The notes beneath the pieces were generated by a model. The model worked only from the letters and a program-made list of their open reading frames with translations, was not told the DNA's origin and made no database searches. Positions 1 to 5,583 of a DNA stretch of 6,795 nt are shown one piece after another. A program made the position numbers and the translations under genes. Within the stretch, counting starts at the first letter, position 1, and the number at the start of each line of letters is the position of its first letter. Source of the DNA: an uncultured Oscillospiraceae bacterium (lineage in GTDB: Bacteria; Bacillota_A; Clostridia; Oscillospirales; Oscillospiraceae); contig CALXGD010000151.1 of the NCBI GenBank assembly GCA_944387745.1, positions 1 to 6,795 of the forward strand, given 5' to 3'.

Positions 1-84
1 GTCCTGGTTAAAGTCGGCGCGCTGAACCTGGTCTGTGGCCAGCCATTGGCACAGGCCAGAGGTGGTAGTGTGATTGGTAGACAT
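1..84 (-). CDS. 5' part of a hypothetical protein, possibly phage-structural-like
   Basis: Reading the minus strand from an ATG at 84-82 gives 28 open codons up to the window edge (MSTNHTTTSGLCQWLATDQV and eight more residues). The start is supported by a perfect AAGGAGG (94-100) nine bases upstream. The pattern with LCQW, then ATDQV, then DFN resembles the N-terminus of a family of hypothetical proteins common in gut Clostridia, often near prophage tail genes. That resemblance is from memory and unverified. The rest of the gene lies outside the window, so no function is assigned. No convincing promoter is seen: TATAAT occurs on the minus strand at 189-184 but has no good -35 partner. Confidence 0.7.
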   Translation of the reverse strand, partial: MSTNHTTTSGLCQWLATDQVQRADFNQD

Positions 85-217
85 GATAAAATTCCTCCTT
101 GTATGAGTGGGCCTGAACCGTTGGATAGGTGCAGACCCTTTCATATGGGGAGAAATTGGGGGATTTGTGAGACGTTTATATACATTATATGGAAATTTAG
201 GCGCGGTGCGCGCTTTT

Positions 218-552
218 TCTCTTATAAGCCTCCCCCCTTGTGGGGGAGGTGGCCCCGGAGAGGCCGGAGGGGGCTCATTTTACAGGGGTTCCGCCCCGCG
301 GGGCGGGTGGCTTTGCCCGCGGCGGCAAAGTCACCAAAACGCCGCCGGGGGACGGCTCAGGATGGACACGCAGTGTCCATATTCGCCTACCCTCGGACCC
401 CCGTTTACGGGGGTGTTCTCCTTTTGTGGGTCCAACACAGCCGGCGCGAAAAATCTGCTCTCTGGCAGCAATTTCCCCGGGCCTGTGGCCCGCGACGTCC
501 TAAAATTGCAGCTTCTGCGATTCCACACCTGCGCCTAGTTTTTGCAGCCAAC
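218..552 (+). repeat. Left arm of the inverted repeat
   Basis: This is the left copy. Its outer 54 bases (222-275) match the complement of 866-919 at 48 of 54 positions by direct comparison. Inward, it carries a 12-bp hairpin (306-335), a short palindrome ATGGACAC/GTGTCCAT (362-380) that is not preserved in the other arm, and a CCCCCG/CGGGGG hairpin (397-414). The alignment with the right arm weakens but continues to the CAGCCAAC at 543-550. Confidence 0.7.
306..335. other. 12-bp stem-loop in the left arm
   Basis: GGTGGCTTTGCC (306-317) pairs with GGCAAAGTCACC (324-335) around the loop CGCGGC, with one G-T wobble. The corresponding hairpin in the right arm has different bases at the tip of the stem but still pairs. 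Confidence 0.7.
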
Positions 553-580
553 ACAGCTGGTGCGGGTTTTTGTTTTGTAA

Positions 581-926
581 GTTGGCTCCCCAAAACCAGG
601 CGGGCCCGCAGAGGGGTACAGACAGAAATTTTCCGCTCCCCAGGGCCGCGGGCCCGGAGGGAGACGGGACCAGCCACACAGATTTCCTCCCGCCGGTTGT
701 GGCGGAGGTCAAAAGGGATGACTCCCGTAAACAGGGGTCCAGGGGGTGGATGGCATGGAGACAGGCGTGGCCTGCCGATTGCAGCCACCCCCTGGCGGCT
801 CTTTGGTGACTTTCTGGCCGCCCAGAAAGTCACACGTCTCCGGGGCGGAATCCTATGTAGAAAGGAGCCCCCTCCGACCCCTCCGGGGCCACCTCCCCCG
901 CAGGAGGGGAGGCTTAAAAGGAAGAG
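581..926 (-). repeat. Right arm of the inverted repeat
   Basis: This is the inverted copy of the left arm. It starts at the inner GTTGGCTCC (581-589) and ends at the outer block 866-919. It keeps the perfect 12-bp hairpin 806-833 and a slightly imperfect hairpin at 721-738 that corresponds to 397-414 of the left arm. Divergence from the left arm is much greater in the middle than at the outer end, which suggests either old duplication or conservation concentrated in the terminal block. Confidence 0.65.
806..833. other. 12-bp perfect stem-loop in the right arm
   Basis: GTGACTTTCTGG (806-817) pairs perfectly with CCAGAAAGTCAC (822-833) around the loop CCGC. It is the counterpart of the stem at 306-335. 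No T-tract follows on either strand, so it does not look like an intrinsic terminator. Confidence 0.75.
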
Positions 927-939
927 AGATGGAGCCCGT

Positions 940-993
940 GCCCCCCTCCGACCCCGCCGGGTCCACTGCCCCCACAAGGGGGGAGGTTTAAAA
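940..993 (-). repeat. Third, tandem copy of the 54-bp terminal block
   Basis: The complement of 940-993 matches 222-275 at 44 of 54 positions and lies in the same orientation as 866-919. The right side therefore has two tandem terminal blocks against one on the left. It includes the CCCCCCTTGTGGGGG core, which is identical to the left arm's outermost block. Confidence 0.7.
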
Positions 994-1089
994 GTAAGAG
1001 AGGCGGAAACCATGTAAAAGAAATCTATCTAAATTTCCCTCTCAATTCTTCGATTTTATACCGAAAATGTAAATTTTCTTCTGCTGGAC

Positions 1090-1118
1090 TGGACAGAGCT
1101 TCCCTGGATGAGTATCAT
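1090..1118 (+). promoter_or_regulatory. Probable promoter of the rnf-like operon
   Basis: TGGACA (1090-1095) and TATCAT (1113-1118) each match the sigma-A consensus at five of six positions and are separated by 17 bp. Transcription would start near 1125, leaving a leader of about 50 bases. The leader contains a weak GGGCCC/GGGTCC stem (1138-1162) just ahead of the ribosome binding site GAGGAGG (1163-1169). No known riboswitch is recognisable. The region 1002-1089 is AT-rich and otherwise featureless. Confidence 0.5.
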
Positions 1119-1175
1119 ATGAAATAATACAGAACACGGGCCCAGGCACAGGCCACGGGTCCGAGGAGGATTGCC

Positions 1176-2501
1176 ATGCGGCGAAGCTTTTTAGGTGGGA
1201 TCCATCCCCCTTCCAATAAAGAGAGTACCCGGCGCAAGCCGATTATGCCTCTTGAGATGGCCCCGAAGCAGGTGAGTATCCCTCTGACCATGTGCAGGGG
1301 GGGCGGGTCTGTTCCGGTGGTGAGACCTGGGGACAAAGTGACTGTGGGTCAGGTCATTGCTAAGGCGGAGAAGGGCGGCGTATTTCTCCACGCCAGCGTC
1401 TCAGGGGTGGTTGTAGCCATTGAACCCCGCCCCCACCCGTGGGGCGGTCGGTGGGACGCTATTGTCATCGACAACGACGGATTGGACATCCCCTGTCCCG
1501 ACCTGCCGGAACCCATGGACTGGTCCAGAATGGACAGGGAAGAGGCCCTGCTCCGGCTGCAGCAGGCGGGTGTGACCAGCATGGGTGGCGGCGCCAGCCC
1601 CACTCATCTGCGTATTGCCCAGTCGGTTGGAAGGGTGGACACCCTGATTGTCAACGCCGCTGAGTGCGAGCCCTATTTAACGGCGGATCACCGCTTGCTG
1701 CTGGAGTACGGTGATCAGGTACTCCAGTCGGTCCAGATGCTTGCTCAGCTGCTGCGGGCGGACCGGGCAGTGCTGGTGGTGGCGGGGGACAAGCTTAACG
1801 CCGTGGAATTTCTGGAGCGCCGCCTGCGCCGAAAACGCCGGTCCATCGAACTGGTCACCATCCAGACCCGCTACCCCTTGGGTATGGAGAAGCAGCTGGT
1901 GCGTACCATCACCGGACGGGAGGTCCCGCCGGGACGCTCTCCGGTGGATGTGAAGTGCGCGGTGTTTAACGTGGCCACAGCCTTTACGGTGCGGGCCGCC
2001 CTGGTAGAGGGCCGCCCCGTGACTCACCGGGCTGTGACGGTGAGCGGCGGTGCAGTGGCGCGGCCCCGCAATCTGTGGGTGCCCATCGGGACTCCCCTGC
2101 GCTGTCTGCTGGAATCGGCGGGGGGACTGAAGGAGAAGCCGGCGGTGATTCTCACCGGCGGTCCCATGACCGGGACAGTGCAAACTGATCTGGAGGCCCC
2201 GGTGGTGAAAAATACCAACGCGCTCCTGTGCCTGACAGCGCAGGAGCACGGCGGAGCGGAGCAGCCGGAGACGGTGTGTGTGCGGTGCGGCCACTGTGTG
2301 TCCTCCTGCCCTATGAACCTGAATCCGGTGTTTGTCTACCGGGCAATTCGGCTGGGTGAGCGGGAGCGGCTCCCCCAGCTCCATCTGGAGGACTGTATGG
2401 AGTGCGGCTGCTGTACCTATGTCTGTCCCTCTCATATCCCTCTGGAGGAGCTGGTACATCAGGCCAGGGAGCTGGTGGCCAAAGGAGGGGAAAAGAGATG
2501 A
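1176..2501 (+). CDS. rnfC: Electron transport complex subunit RnfC
   Basis: This 441-residue protein is the peripheral, cytoplasmic NADH/FMN and iron-sulfur subunit of Rnf-type ion-pumping complexes. The N-terminus has the family's F-x-GGIHPP motif (residues 5-12), followed by a lipoyl/barrel-sandwich-like segment (about 45-85, with HASVSG). The Complex I 51-kDa-like nucleotide/FMN region spans about 130-265 (MGGGASPTH 136-144, NAAECEPYLTADHR 160-173, YPLGMEKQL 233-241, GREVPPG 247-253), and an SLBB-like part carries GGPMTG (328-333). Two 4Fe-4S motifs of the form CxxCxxCxxxCP lie at C368-C378 and C407-C417. Length is normal for clostridial RnfC. The start at 1176 has GAGGAGG six bases upstream and begins the expected N-terminal motif. 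Some usually conserved residues differ: YPLGMEK where YPQGGEK is typical, and GASPTH where GAGFPTH or GAAFPTH is typical. The 3' end overlaps the next gene by ATGA, implying translational coupling. Confidence 0.93.
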   Translation: MRRSFLGGIHPPSNKESTRRKPIMPLEMAPKQVSIPLTMCRGGGSVPVVRPGDKVTVGQVIAKAEKGGVFLHASVSGVVVAIEPRPHPWGGRWDAIVIDNDGLDIPCPDLPEPMDWSRMDREEALLRLQQAGVTSMGGGASPTHLRIAQSVGRVDTLIVNAAECEPYLTADHRLLLEYGDQVLQSVQMLAQLLRADRAVLVVAGDKLNAVEFLERRLRRKRRSIELVTIQTRYPLGMEKQLVRTITGREVPPGRSPVDVKCAVFNVATAFTVRAALVEGRPVTHRAVTVSGGAVARPRNLWVPIGTPLRCLLESAGGLKEKPAVILTGGPMTGTVQTDLEAPVVKNTNALLCLTAQEHGGAEQPETVCVRCGHCVSSCPMNLNPVFVYRAIRLGERERLPQLHLEDCMECGCCTYVCPSHIPLEELVHQARELVAKGGEKR

Positions 2502-4153
2502 TAGGACCAAGGATTCAACGGACCTCCCCCCAGATTGCCCAGTCCGCCACCATCACCTCCACCATGCTGGAGGTGATGGTGGCGCTGACCCCCGCCCTGG
2601 CCATGGCTGTTTTTCTATTTGGGCCGCGGGTACTGGCGCTGACAGCGGTTTCTGTGGTTACCTGCGTTTTGGCGGAGTATGGCTACCGCCGGCTTCGGGG
2701 GCTGGGTAGTACGGTGGGAGATCTGTCCGCCTGCGTCACCGGCCTCCTGTTGGCCATGAGCCTTCCAGTCACGGCGCCCTATTGGGCTCCAGTGCTGGGC
2801 GGCCTGTTTGCCATTGTCATTGTAAAACAATTTTACGGGGGCCTGGGCCGGAATTTTCTCAATCCCGCTCTGGCAGGGCGGACGCTGCTATGTACCTTTC
2901 CCGGGCTAATGACCAGCTGGGTGGATGCCTTTCAGCATACTGCTCTCATTGGAGGGGCGGATGCCGTCTCCACGGCCACCCCCATGGCCAGCCTCCACGC
3001 CGGAGTGCTTCCGGATCTGACTCTGGGGCAGATGCTCCTGGGGCAGCACGGGGGAGCTATGGGCGGTGTTCCAGTCTTTATGTTGATTCTGGGGGGCGTG
3101 TATCTAGTAACCCGCCGGGTGATCTCCCCCCGTATTCCTCTGGCCTATCTGGGTACGGTGGCGGTGCTCACGCTGCTGTTCCCAAGAGGGGACGGAGGAG
3201 CTCTGGCCTGGATGACGGCCCAGCTGTGCAGTGGCGGCCTGATGCTGGGGGCCATCTTTATGGCCTCTGACTACACCACAACTCCGGTCACTCCCCTGGG
3301 GCAGACCTTGTTTGGGGTGGGGTGCGGACTTTTGACGGTACTGCTGCGATACTACGGCTCCTATCCGGACGGCGTGGGCTGGGCAATTTTGACCATGAAC
3401 TGCGGTGTGTGGCTGTTGGACCGGGCTGCTGTTCCCCGGCGATTCGGCGCGGGACGGTTTGCTTTGGCCCGAACCTGGGGACGGCAGATGAAGGAGAGCG
3501 CCAGCGCCATCCGCTTTGTCCGGCCTAAGCTGAAGTTTTTGGCCCGGGCCGGAGAGGGCACCATGCCCGGTGAAGGCTATCTGGATGAGTTGAGAGGAAA
3601 ACTGCGCCAGTGGGCTGCCCTGGGCGGCGTATTCCTGGCTGTGTGCGTGGTCATTTTCGGCGTTCACCGGGTAACAGACTATGCTGCGGTCCGGGCGGAG
3701 ACAGAGGCCCAGGAGTCCCTTCTGGCCCAGGTGATGCCCCAGGCCTCCACCCGCACGGAGACGCCCTATCGGGCTGCCGGGGCGTTGAGTATCACCGCAG
3801 GTTACAGTAACAGCGGATTGGTAGGCTACTGTGTGGAGGTGCAGGCCCACGGCTTCGGCGGGCTGCTCACCGCCGTTGTGGGAGTTAGCACCAACGGAGA
3901 GGTCACCGGAATCGCCGTCACAGACCACCGGGAGACGGAGAGTGTAGGGACAGACGCAATGACGGAGCAGTACCTCTCCCAATATGTGGGCAAGTCAGGC
4001 ACCATCCGCAGTGAAGGAGACAACTCAGTGGATGCAGTGTCCGGAGCTACCGCCACATCTGAGGCAATTACTGCCTGCGTAAACCAGGCCCTGGCAATTG
4101 TAGCCAACTTGAGTACAGAGGGGGACGTCAACTATGTGGACGGGGAAGTATAA
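2498..4153 (+). CDS. rnfDG: RnfD-RnfG fusion protein
   Basis: This single open frame of 551 residues joins two subunits that are normally separate. Residues 1 to about 318 are RnfD, a polytopic membrane protein with KQFYGGLGRNFLNPALAGR (110-128), SDYTTTPVTPLGQ (257-269) and LLDR near 306-309. D155-A-V-S-T-A-T161 matches the ApbE flavinylation motif, with T161 the expected FMN attachment residue. A basic linker (about 319-370) leads to one transmembrane helix (372-391) and then the RnfG FMN-binding domain. That domain has HGFGG (451-455), an acceptor region DHRETESVGTDA (476-487) and the second flavinylation motif D512-A-V-S-G-A-T518. RnfD C-termini and RnfG N-termini are both cytoplasmic in the family, so the fusion is topologically sensible. 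The start at 2498 overlaps the rnfC stop (ATGA) and follows AAAGGAGGGG (2481-2490). An upstream in-frame ATG at 2402 lies inside the second rnfC cluster motif and is less likely. No ApbE gene is in the window. Confidence 0.9.
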   Translation: MIGPRIQRTSPQIAQSATITSTMLEVMVALTPALAMAVFLFGPRVLALTAVSVVTCVLAEYGYRRLRGLGSTVGDLSACVTGLLLAMSLPVTAPYWAPVLGGLFAIVIVKQFYGGLGRNFLNPALAGRTLLCTFPGLMTSWVDAFQHTALIGGADAVSTATPMASLHAGVLPDLTLGQMLLGQHGGAMGGVPVFMLILGGVYLVTRRVISPRIPLAYLGTVAVLTLLFPRGDGGALAWMTAQLCSGGLMLGAIFMASDYTTTPVTPLGQTLFGVGCGLLTVLLRYYGSYPDGVGWAILTMNCGVWLLDRAAVPRRFGAGRFALARTWGRQMKESASAIRFVRPKLKFLARAGEGTMPGEGYLDELRGKLRQWAALGGVFLAVCVVIFGVHRVTDYAAVRAETEAQESLLAQVMPQASTRTETPYRAAGALSITAGYSNSGLVGYCVEVQAHGFGGLLTAVVGVSTNGEVTGIAVTDHRETESVGTDAMTEQYLSQYVGKSGTIRSEGDNSVDAVSGATATSEAITACVNQALAIVANLSTEGDVNYVDGEV

Positions 4154-4186
4154 TCCTCTGCGGCAGAAGGGAGAGGAGGGGACTGT

Positions 4187-4771
4187 ATGACTGCGCTTCA
4201 GCTGGCAGGCATTGCGTTGGCAGCGCTGTTGTCTGAAAATTTTATTTTGGTCAACTGCCTGGGCATCGGCGTGCGGACGAAAGCCTTTCGGGATCCTCTG
4301 GATGCCTGGCGCACCGGGTACAGCCTGACTGCGGTTATGACGATTACCTCCCTGCTCTGCTGGGGACTAAATCAGCTGCTGCAGCACTTTGCGCTGGCCT
4401 ATTTTCAGACCTTGACCTTTGCACTGGCCGGCCCTGTGGTGGTGGCAGCTCTTCGGTGGTTTTTACGGAACTGCATTCCGGAGCTGTCCCGGCGGATGGA
4501 TCCAAATCTGGCCAGCATAACCGCCAACTGCGCGGCCATGGGCGCCGCCCTTCTCATAGCACAGCGGGGCTACAGTTTTGGGGGTGCCGTGTGCTTCGGC
4601 TTTTTTGGCGGCGTGGGGGCCACCCTTGCTCTGATGTGCCTGGCCGGCCTCCAGCGGGAGGTCAGCCTCACCAGCTGCCCCAAGAGCTTTCAAGGGATCC
4701 CCATTGAACTGCTGACCATTGGCCTGATGGCCCTCTCTCTGGTAGGTTTTTACGGTCTGCATTTGTCCTGA
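4187..4771 (+). CDS. rnfA: RnfA-type membrane subunit of an Rnf-like complex
   Basis: This 194-residue protein has six predicted membrane helices (about 4-27, 45-66, 70-93, 107-126, 129-154, 171-191) and belongs to the RnfA/RnfE/NqrD/NqrE family. It is assigned to RnfA rather than RnfE by ITANCAAMGAALL (111-123), by the C-terminal IELLTIGLMALSLVGFYGL, and by charge distribution. Basic residues sit in loops 1-2 (R30, K32, R35, R42) and 3-4 (R90, R94, R102, R103), predicting an N-out orientation as in RnfA. Known RnfA uses one cysteine in helix 1 (LGLCP in E. coli) and one in the TNC motif to hold a membrane [2Fe-2S] cluster with RnfE. Here C115 is kept but the helix-1 position is G28, with C24 one turn earlier. 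The start follows GAGGAGGGG (4173-4181), 33 bases after rnfDG. It is the last gene before a terminator; rnfE and rnfB are not present. Confidence 0.87.
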   Translation: MTALQLAGIALAALLSENFILVNCLGIGVRTKAFRDPLDAWRTGYSLTAVMTITSLLCWGLNQLLQHFALAYFQTLTFALAGPVVVAALRWFLRNCIPELSRRMDPNLASITANCAAMGAALLIAQRGYSFGGAVCFGFFGGVGATLALMCLAGLQREVSLTSCPKSFQGIPIELLTIGLMALSLVGFYGLHLS

Positions 4772-4787
4772 TTTGAATGTTCTTTTT

Positions 4788-4819
4788 CAGCCCTGCCGGT
4801 TCCGGCGGGGCTGATTTTT
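4788..4819 (+). terminator. Intrinsic terminator of the rnf-like operon
   Basis: CAGCCCTGCCGG (4788-4799) pairs with CCGGCGGGGCTG (4802-4813), with one T-G wobble and a very tight loop. It is followed by ATTTTTG. It lies 17 bases after the rnfA stop, so the operon ends here, without rnfE or rnfB. Confidence 0.88.
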
Positions 4820-4881
4820 GTCTGACTGAGAAAGTGTAGGCGGAACACCTGGGGGATATCTCTGGAAAATTAAAAAAGTAC

Positions 4882-4942
4882 GTAAAGTTAGCTTGACATT
4901 GATGTAAAGTGTGCTATACTATATTTGTAAAGCGAGCTTTAC
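4882..4942 (+). promoter_or_regulatory. Three tandem operators, GTAAAG-N4-CTTTAC type
   Basis: Three dyad sites share one design: GTAAAGTTAGCTTGAC (4882-4897), GTAAAGTGTGCTATAC (4904-4919) and GTAAAGCGAGCTTTAC (4927-4942). The left half-site is identical in all three. The right half has one mismatch to perfect symmetry in the first two, and in each of those the mismatch is what builds the promoter element (the -35 or the -10). The third is perfect. Start-to-start spacings are 22 and 23 bp, roughly two helical turns. The likely ligand is the XRE protein encoded directly downstream, acting as an autorepressor. This is inferred from position only. Confidence 0.75.
4893..4920 (+). promoter_or_regulatory. 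Sigma-A promoter of the XRE operon
   Basis: A perfect TTGACA -35 (4893-4898) and TATACT -10 (4915-4920) are separated by 16 bp, with TG at 4912-4913 giving an extended -10. The first operator overlaps the -35 and the second overlaps the -10, so bound protein should block RNA polymerase. The third lies just downstream, near the expected transcription start. Confidence 0.85.
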
Positions 4943-4966
4943 TTAGCGAACAAAGGAGGCGAGAAT

Positions 4967-5170
4967 TTGACCAACCGCATTGCAGAGTTGAGGAAGGAGC
5001 GCCGCATCTCTCAGGCGGAGCTGGCAGATGCAGTGGACGTGACCCGTCAGACCATCATCTCCCTGGAGAACGGGCGGTATAACGCCTCCCTGCTCCTGGC
5101 CCACAAAATCGCCCGGTATTTCGGGCTGACCATTGAGGAAGTATTTCTATTTGAGGAGGAATCGGAATGA
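4967..5170 (+). CDS. Small XRE-family transcriptional regulator
   Basis: This 67-residue protein is almost entirely one Cro/CI-type helix-turn-helix domain. The HTH spans about residues 15-36 (SQAELADAVDVTRQTIISLE), followed by helices around LLLAHKIARYFGLTIEEVF and an acidic tail. It resembles the short one-domain regulators of Firmicutes that sit upstream of a small membrane protein gene. The start codon is TTG at 4967; GGAGG (4955-4959) lies seven bases upstream and no better in-frame ATG exists. A rare start codon combined with a promoter covered by operators suggests low, autoregulated expression. The gene overlaps the next by ATGA. Confidence 0.92.
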   Translation: MTNRIAELRKERRISQAELADAVDVTRQTIISLENGRYNASLLLAHKIARYFGLTIEEVFLFEEESE

Positions 5171-5583
5171 ATAAAAAGATACTGCTGTCCGCCCTGGCTG
5201 CGGCGGTCGGGCTGGTTCTGTTTGGCGTGGTATTGATCCTGGGGGAGCAGCTGCCTGTGGGGGGCGTTGGCCTGTGCTCCGGCCTGGGGGGCGCACTGAT
5301 CGGCCTGGGGGGCGGGAGGATCCTCCTCCCCCTACTCATGCGTGGTATGAGTCCGGAGGACCGGAAGGAGGTGGAGCGAGCCGAGCGGGATGAGCGCAGC
5401 GTGGCCATCCGAACCCGCGCCGCCCAGGACAGCTGGTACTGGTCCCTGTATCTGCTGTGGATCCCCTTCATCATCTCTATGGTGCGGGGGGAGCTGCTGT
5501 GGATGGTGCTATGCCCTGTGGTGATCGTTCTCCACTGCGCTTTCTACCTGTTCCACATGTACCGCTGGTCCAAGAAGCTATGA
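5167..5583 (+). CDS. Small four-helix membrane protein of unknown function
   Basis: This 138-residue protein has hydrophobic segments at about 4-26, 33-58, 89-106 and 109-129, implying four membrane helices. Between the second and third is a charged cytoplasmic-type loop, with EDRKEVERAERDERSVAIRT (64-83) running into RAAQDSWYW. The DER-x-x-x-I-R pattern before a helix is reminiscent of DUF2178-like small membrane proteins often paired with short XRE regulators. That family match is from memory and not certain. The start overlaps the regulator stop (ATGA) and is preceded by GAGGAGGAAT (5152-5161). Its role may be to sense an envelope signal or be the target of the regulator, but nothing in the sequence proves this. 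The 3' end overlaps the pseudouridine synthase gene by ATGA. Confidence 0.85.
   Translation: MNKKILLSALAAAVGLVLFGVVLILGEQLPVGGVGLCSGLGGALIGLGGGRILLPLLMRGMSPEDRKEVERAERDERSVAIRTRAAQDSWYWSLYLLWIPFIISMVRGELLWMVLCPVVIVLHCAFYLFHMYRWSKKL

Larger units (their letters stand above)
218..1001. repeat. Long imperfect inverted repeat element, about 780 bp
   Basis: This gene-free stretch is one large imperfect palindrome. Reading inward from both ends, the two arms (about 218-552 and 581-926) can be aligned nearly throughout, around a centre of about 28 bp. Matching landmarks, in order from the ends, are the CCTCCCC/GGGGGAGG terminal block, TTCCGCCCC, a 12-bp hairpin ending in AAAGTCACC, GCCGCC with GGGG, a CCCC-GTTTACGGG hairpin, CCGGGCC, GCCT-GTTTT and GAGCCAAC or CAGCCAAC. 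The extreme ends share TCTCTTA (218-224) and its complement TAAGAGA (995-1001). Open frames exist on both strands but look like spurious products of GC-rich sequence: they lack ribosome binding sites and overlap one another. It could be two inverted copies of a repeat family, a non-autonomous mobile element, or a structured transcript. No clear target-site duplication was found. Confidence 0.75.

Noticed and set aside
222..993. Terminal blocks considered as a CRISPR array
   Set aside because: There are only three copies, one in opposite orientation, with irregular spacing and internal divergence.
46..1017. A 323-codon plus-strand frame and a 202-codon minus-strand frame across the upstream region
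   Set aside because: They overlap each other, lack ribosome binding sites, are rich in Arg, Pro and Gly, and follow from the GC-rich inverted repeat. The two products resemble one another only because the DNA is palindromic.
1125..1175. Possible riboswitch in the rnfC leader
   Set aside because: The leader is only about 50 bases with one weak stem. No conserved riboswitch core is recognisable.
2402..2497. An upstream in-frame ATG that would extend the RnfD-RnfG fusion by 32 residues
   Set aside because: It lies in the coding sequence of the second RnfC cluster motif. The ATG at 2498 has a strong ribosome binding site and the ATGA coupling used elsewhere in the window.
4187..4771. The idea that the single RnfA-type protein forms a dual-topology homodimer in place of RnfA/RnfE
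   Set aside because: Positive charges are strongly biased to loops 1-2 and 3-4, which predicts one fixed N-out orientation rather than a mixed one.
5457..5579. An upstream in-frame ATG extending the pseudouridine synthase by 41 residues
   Set aside because: The extension lies wholly within the small membrane protein gene and is unlike the family N-terminus. The start at 5580 gives a normal-length protein with ATGA coupling.
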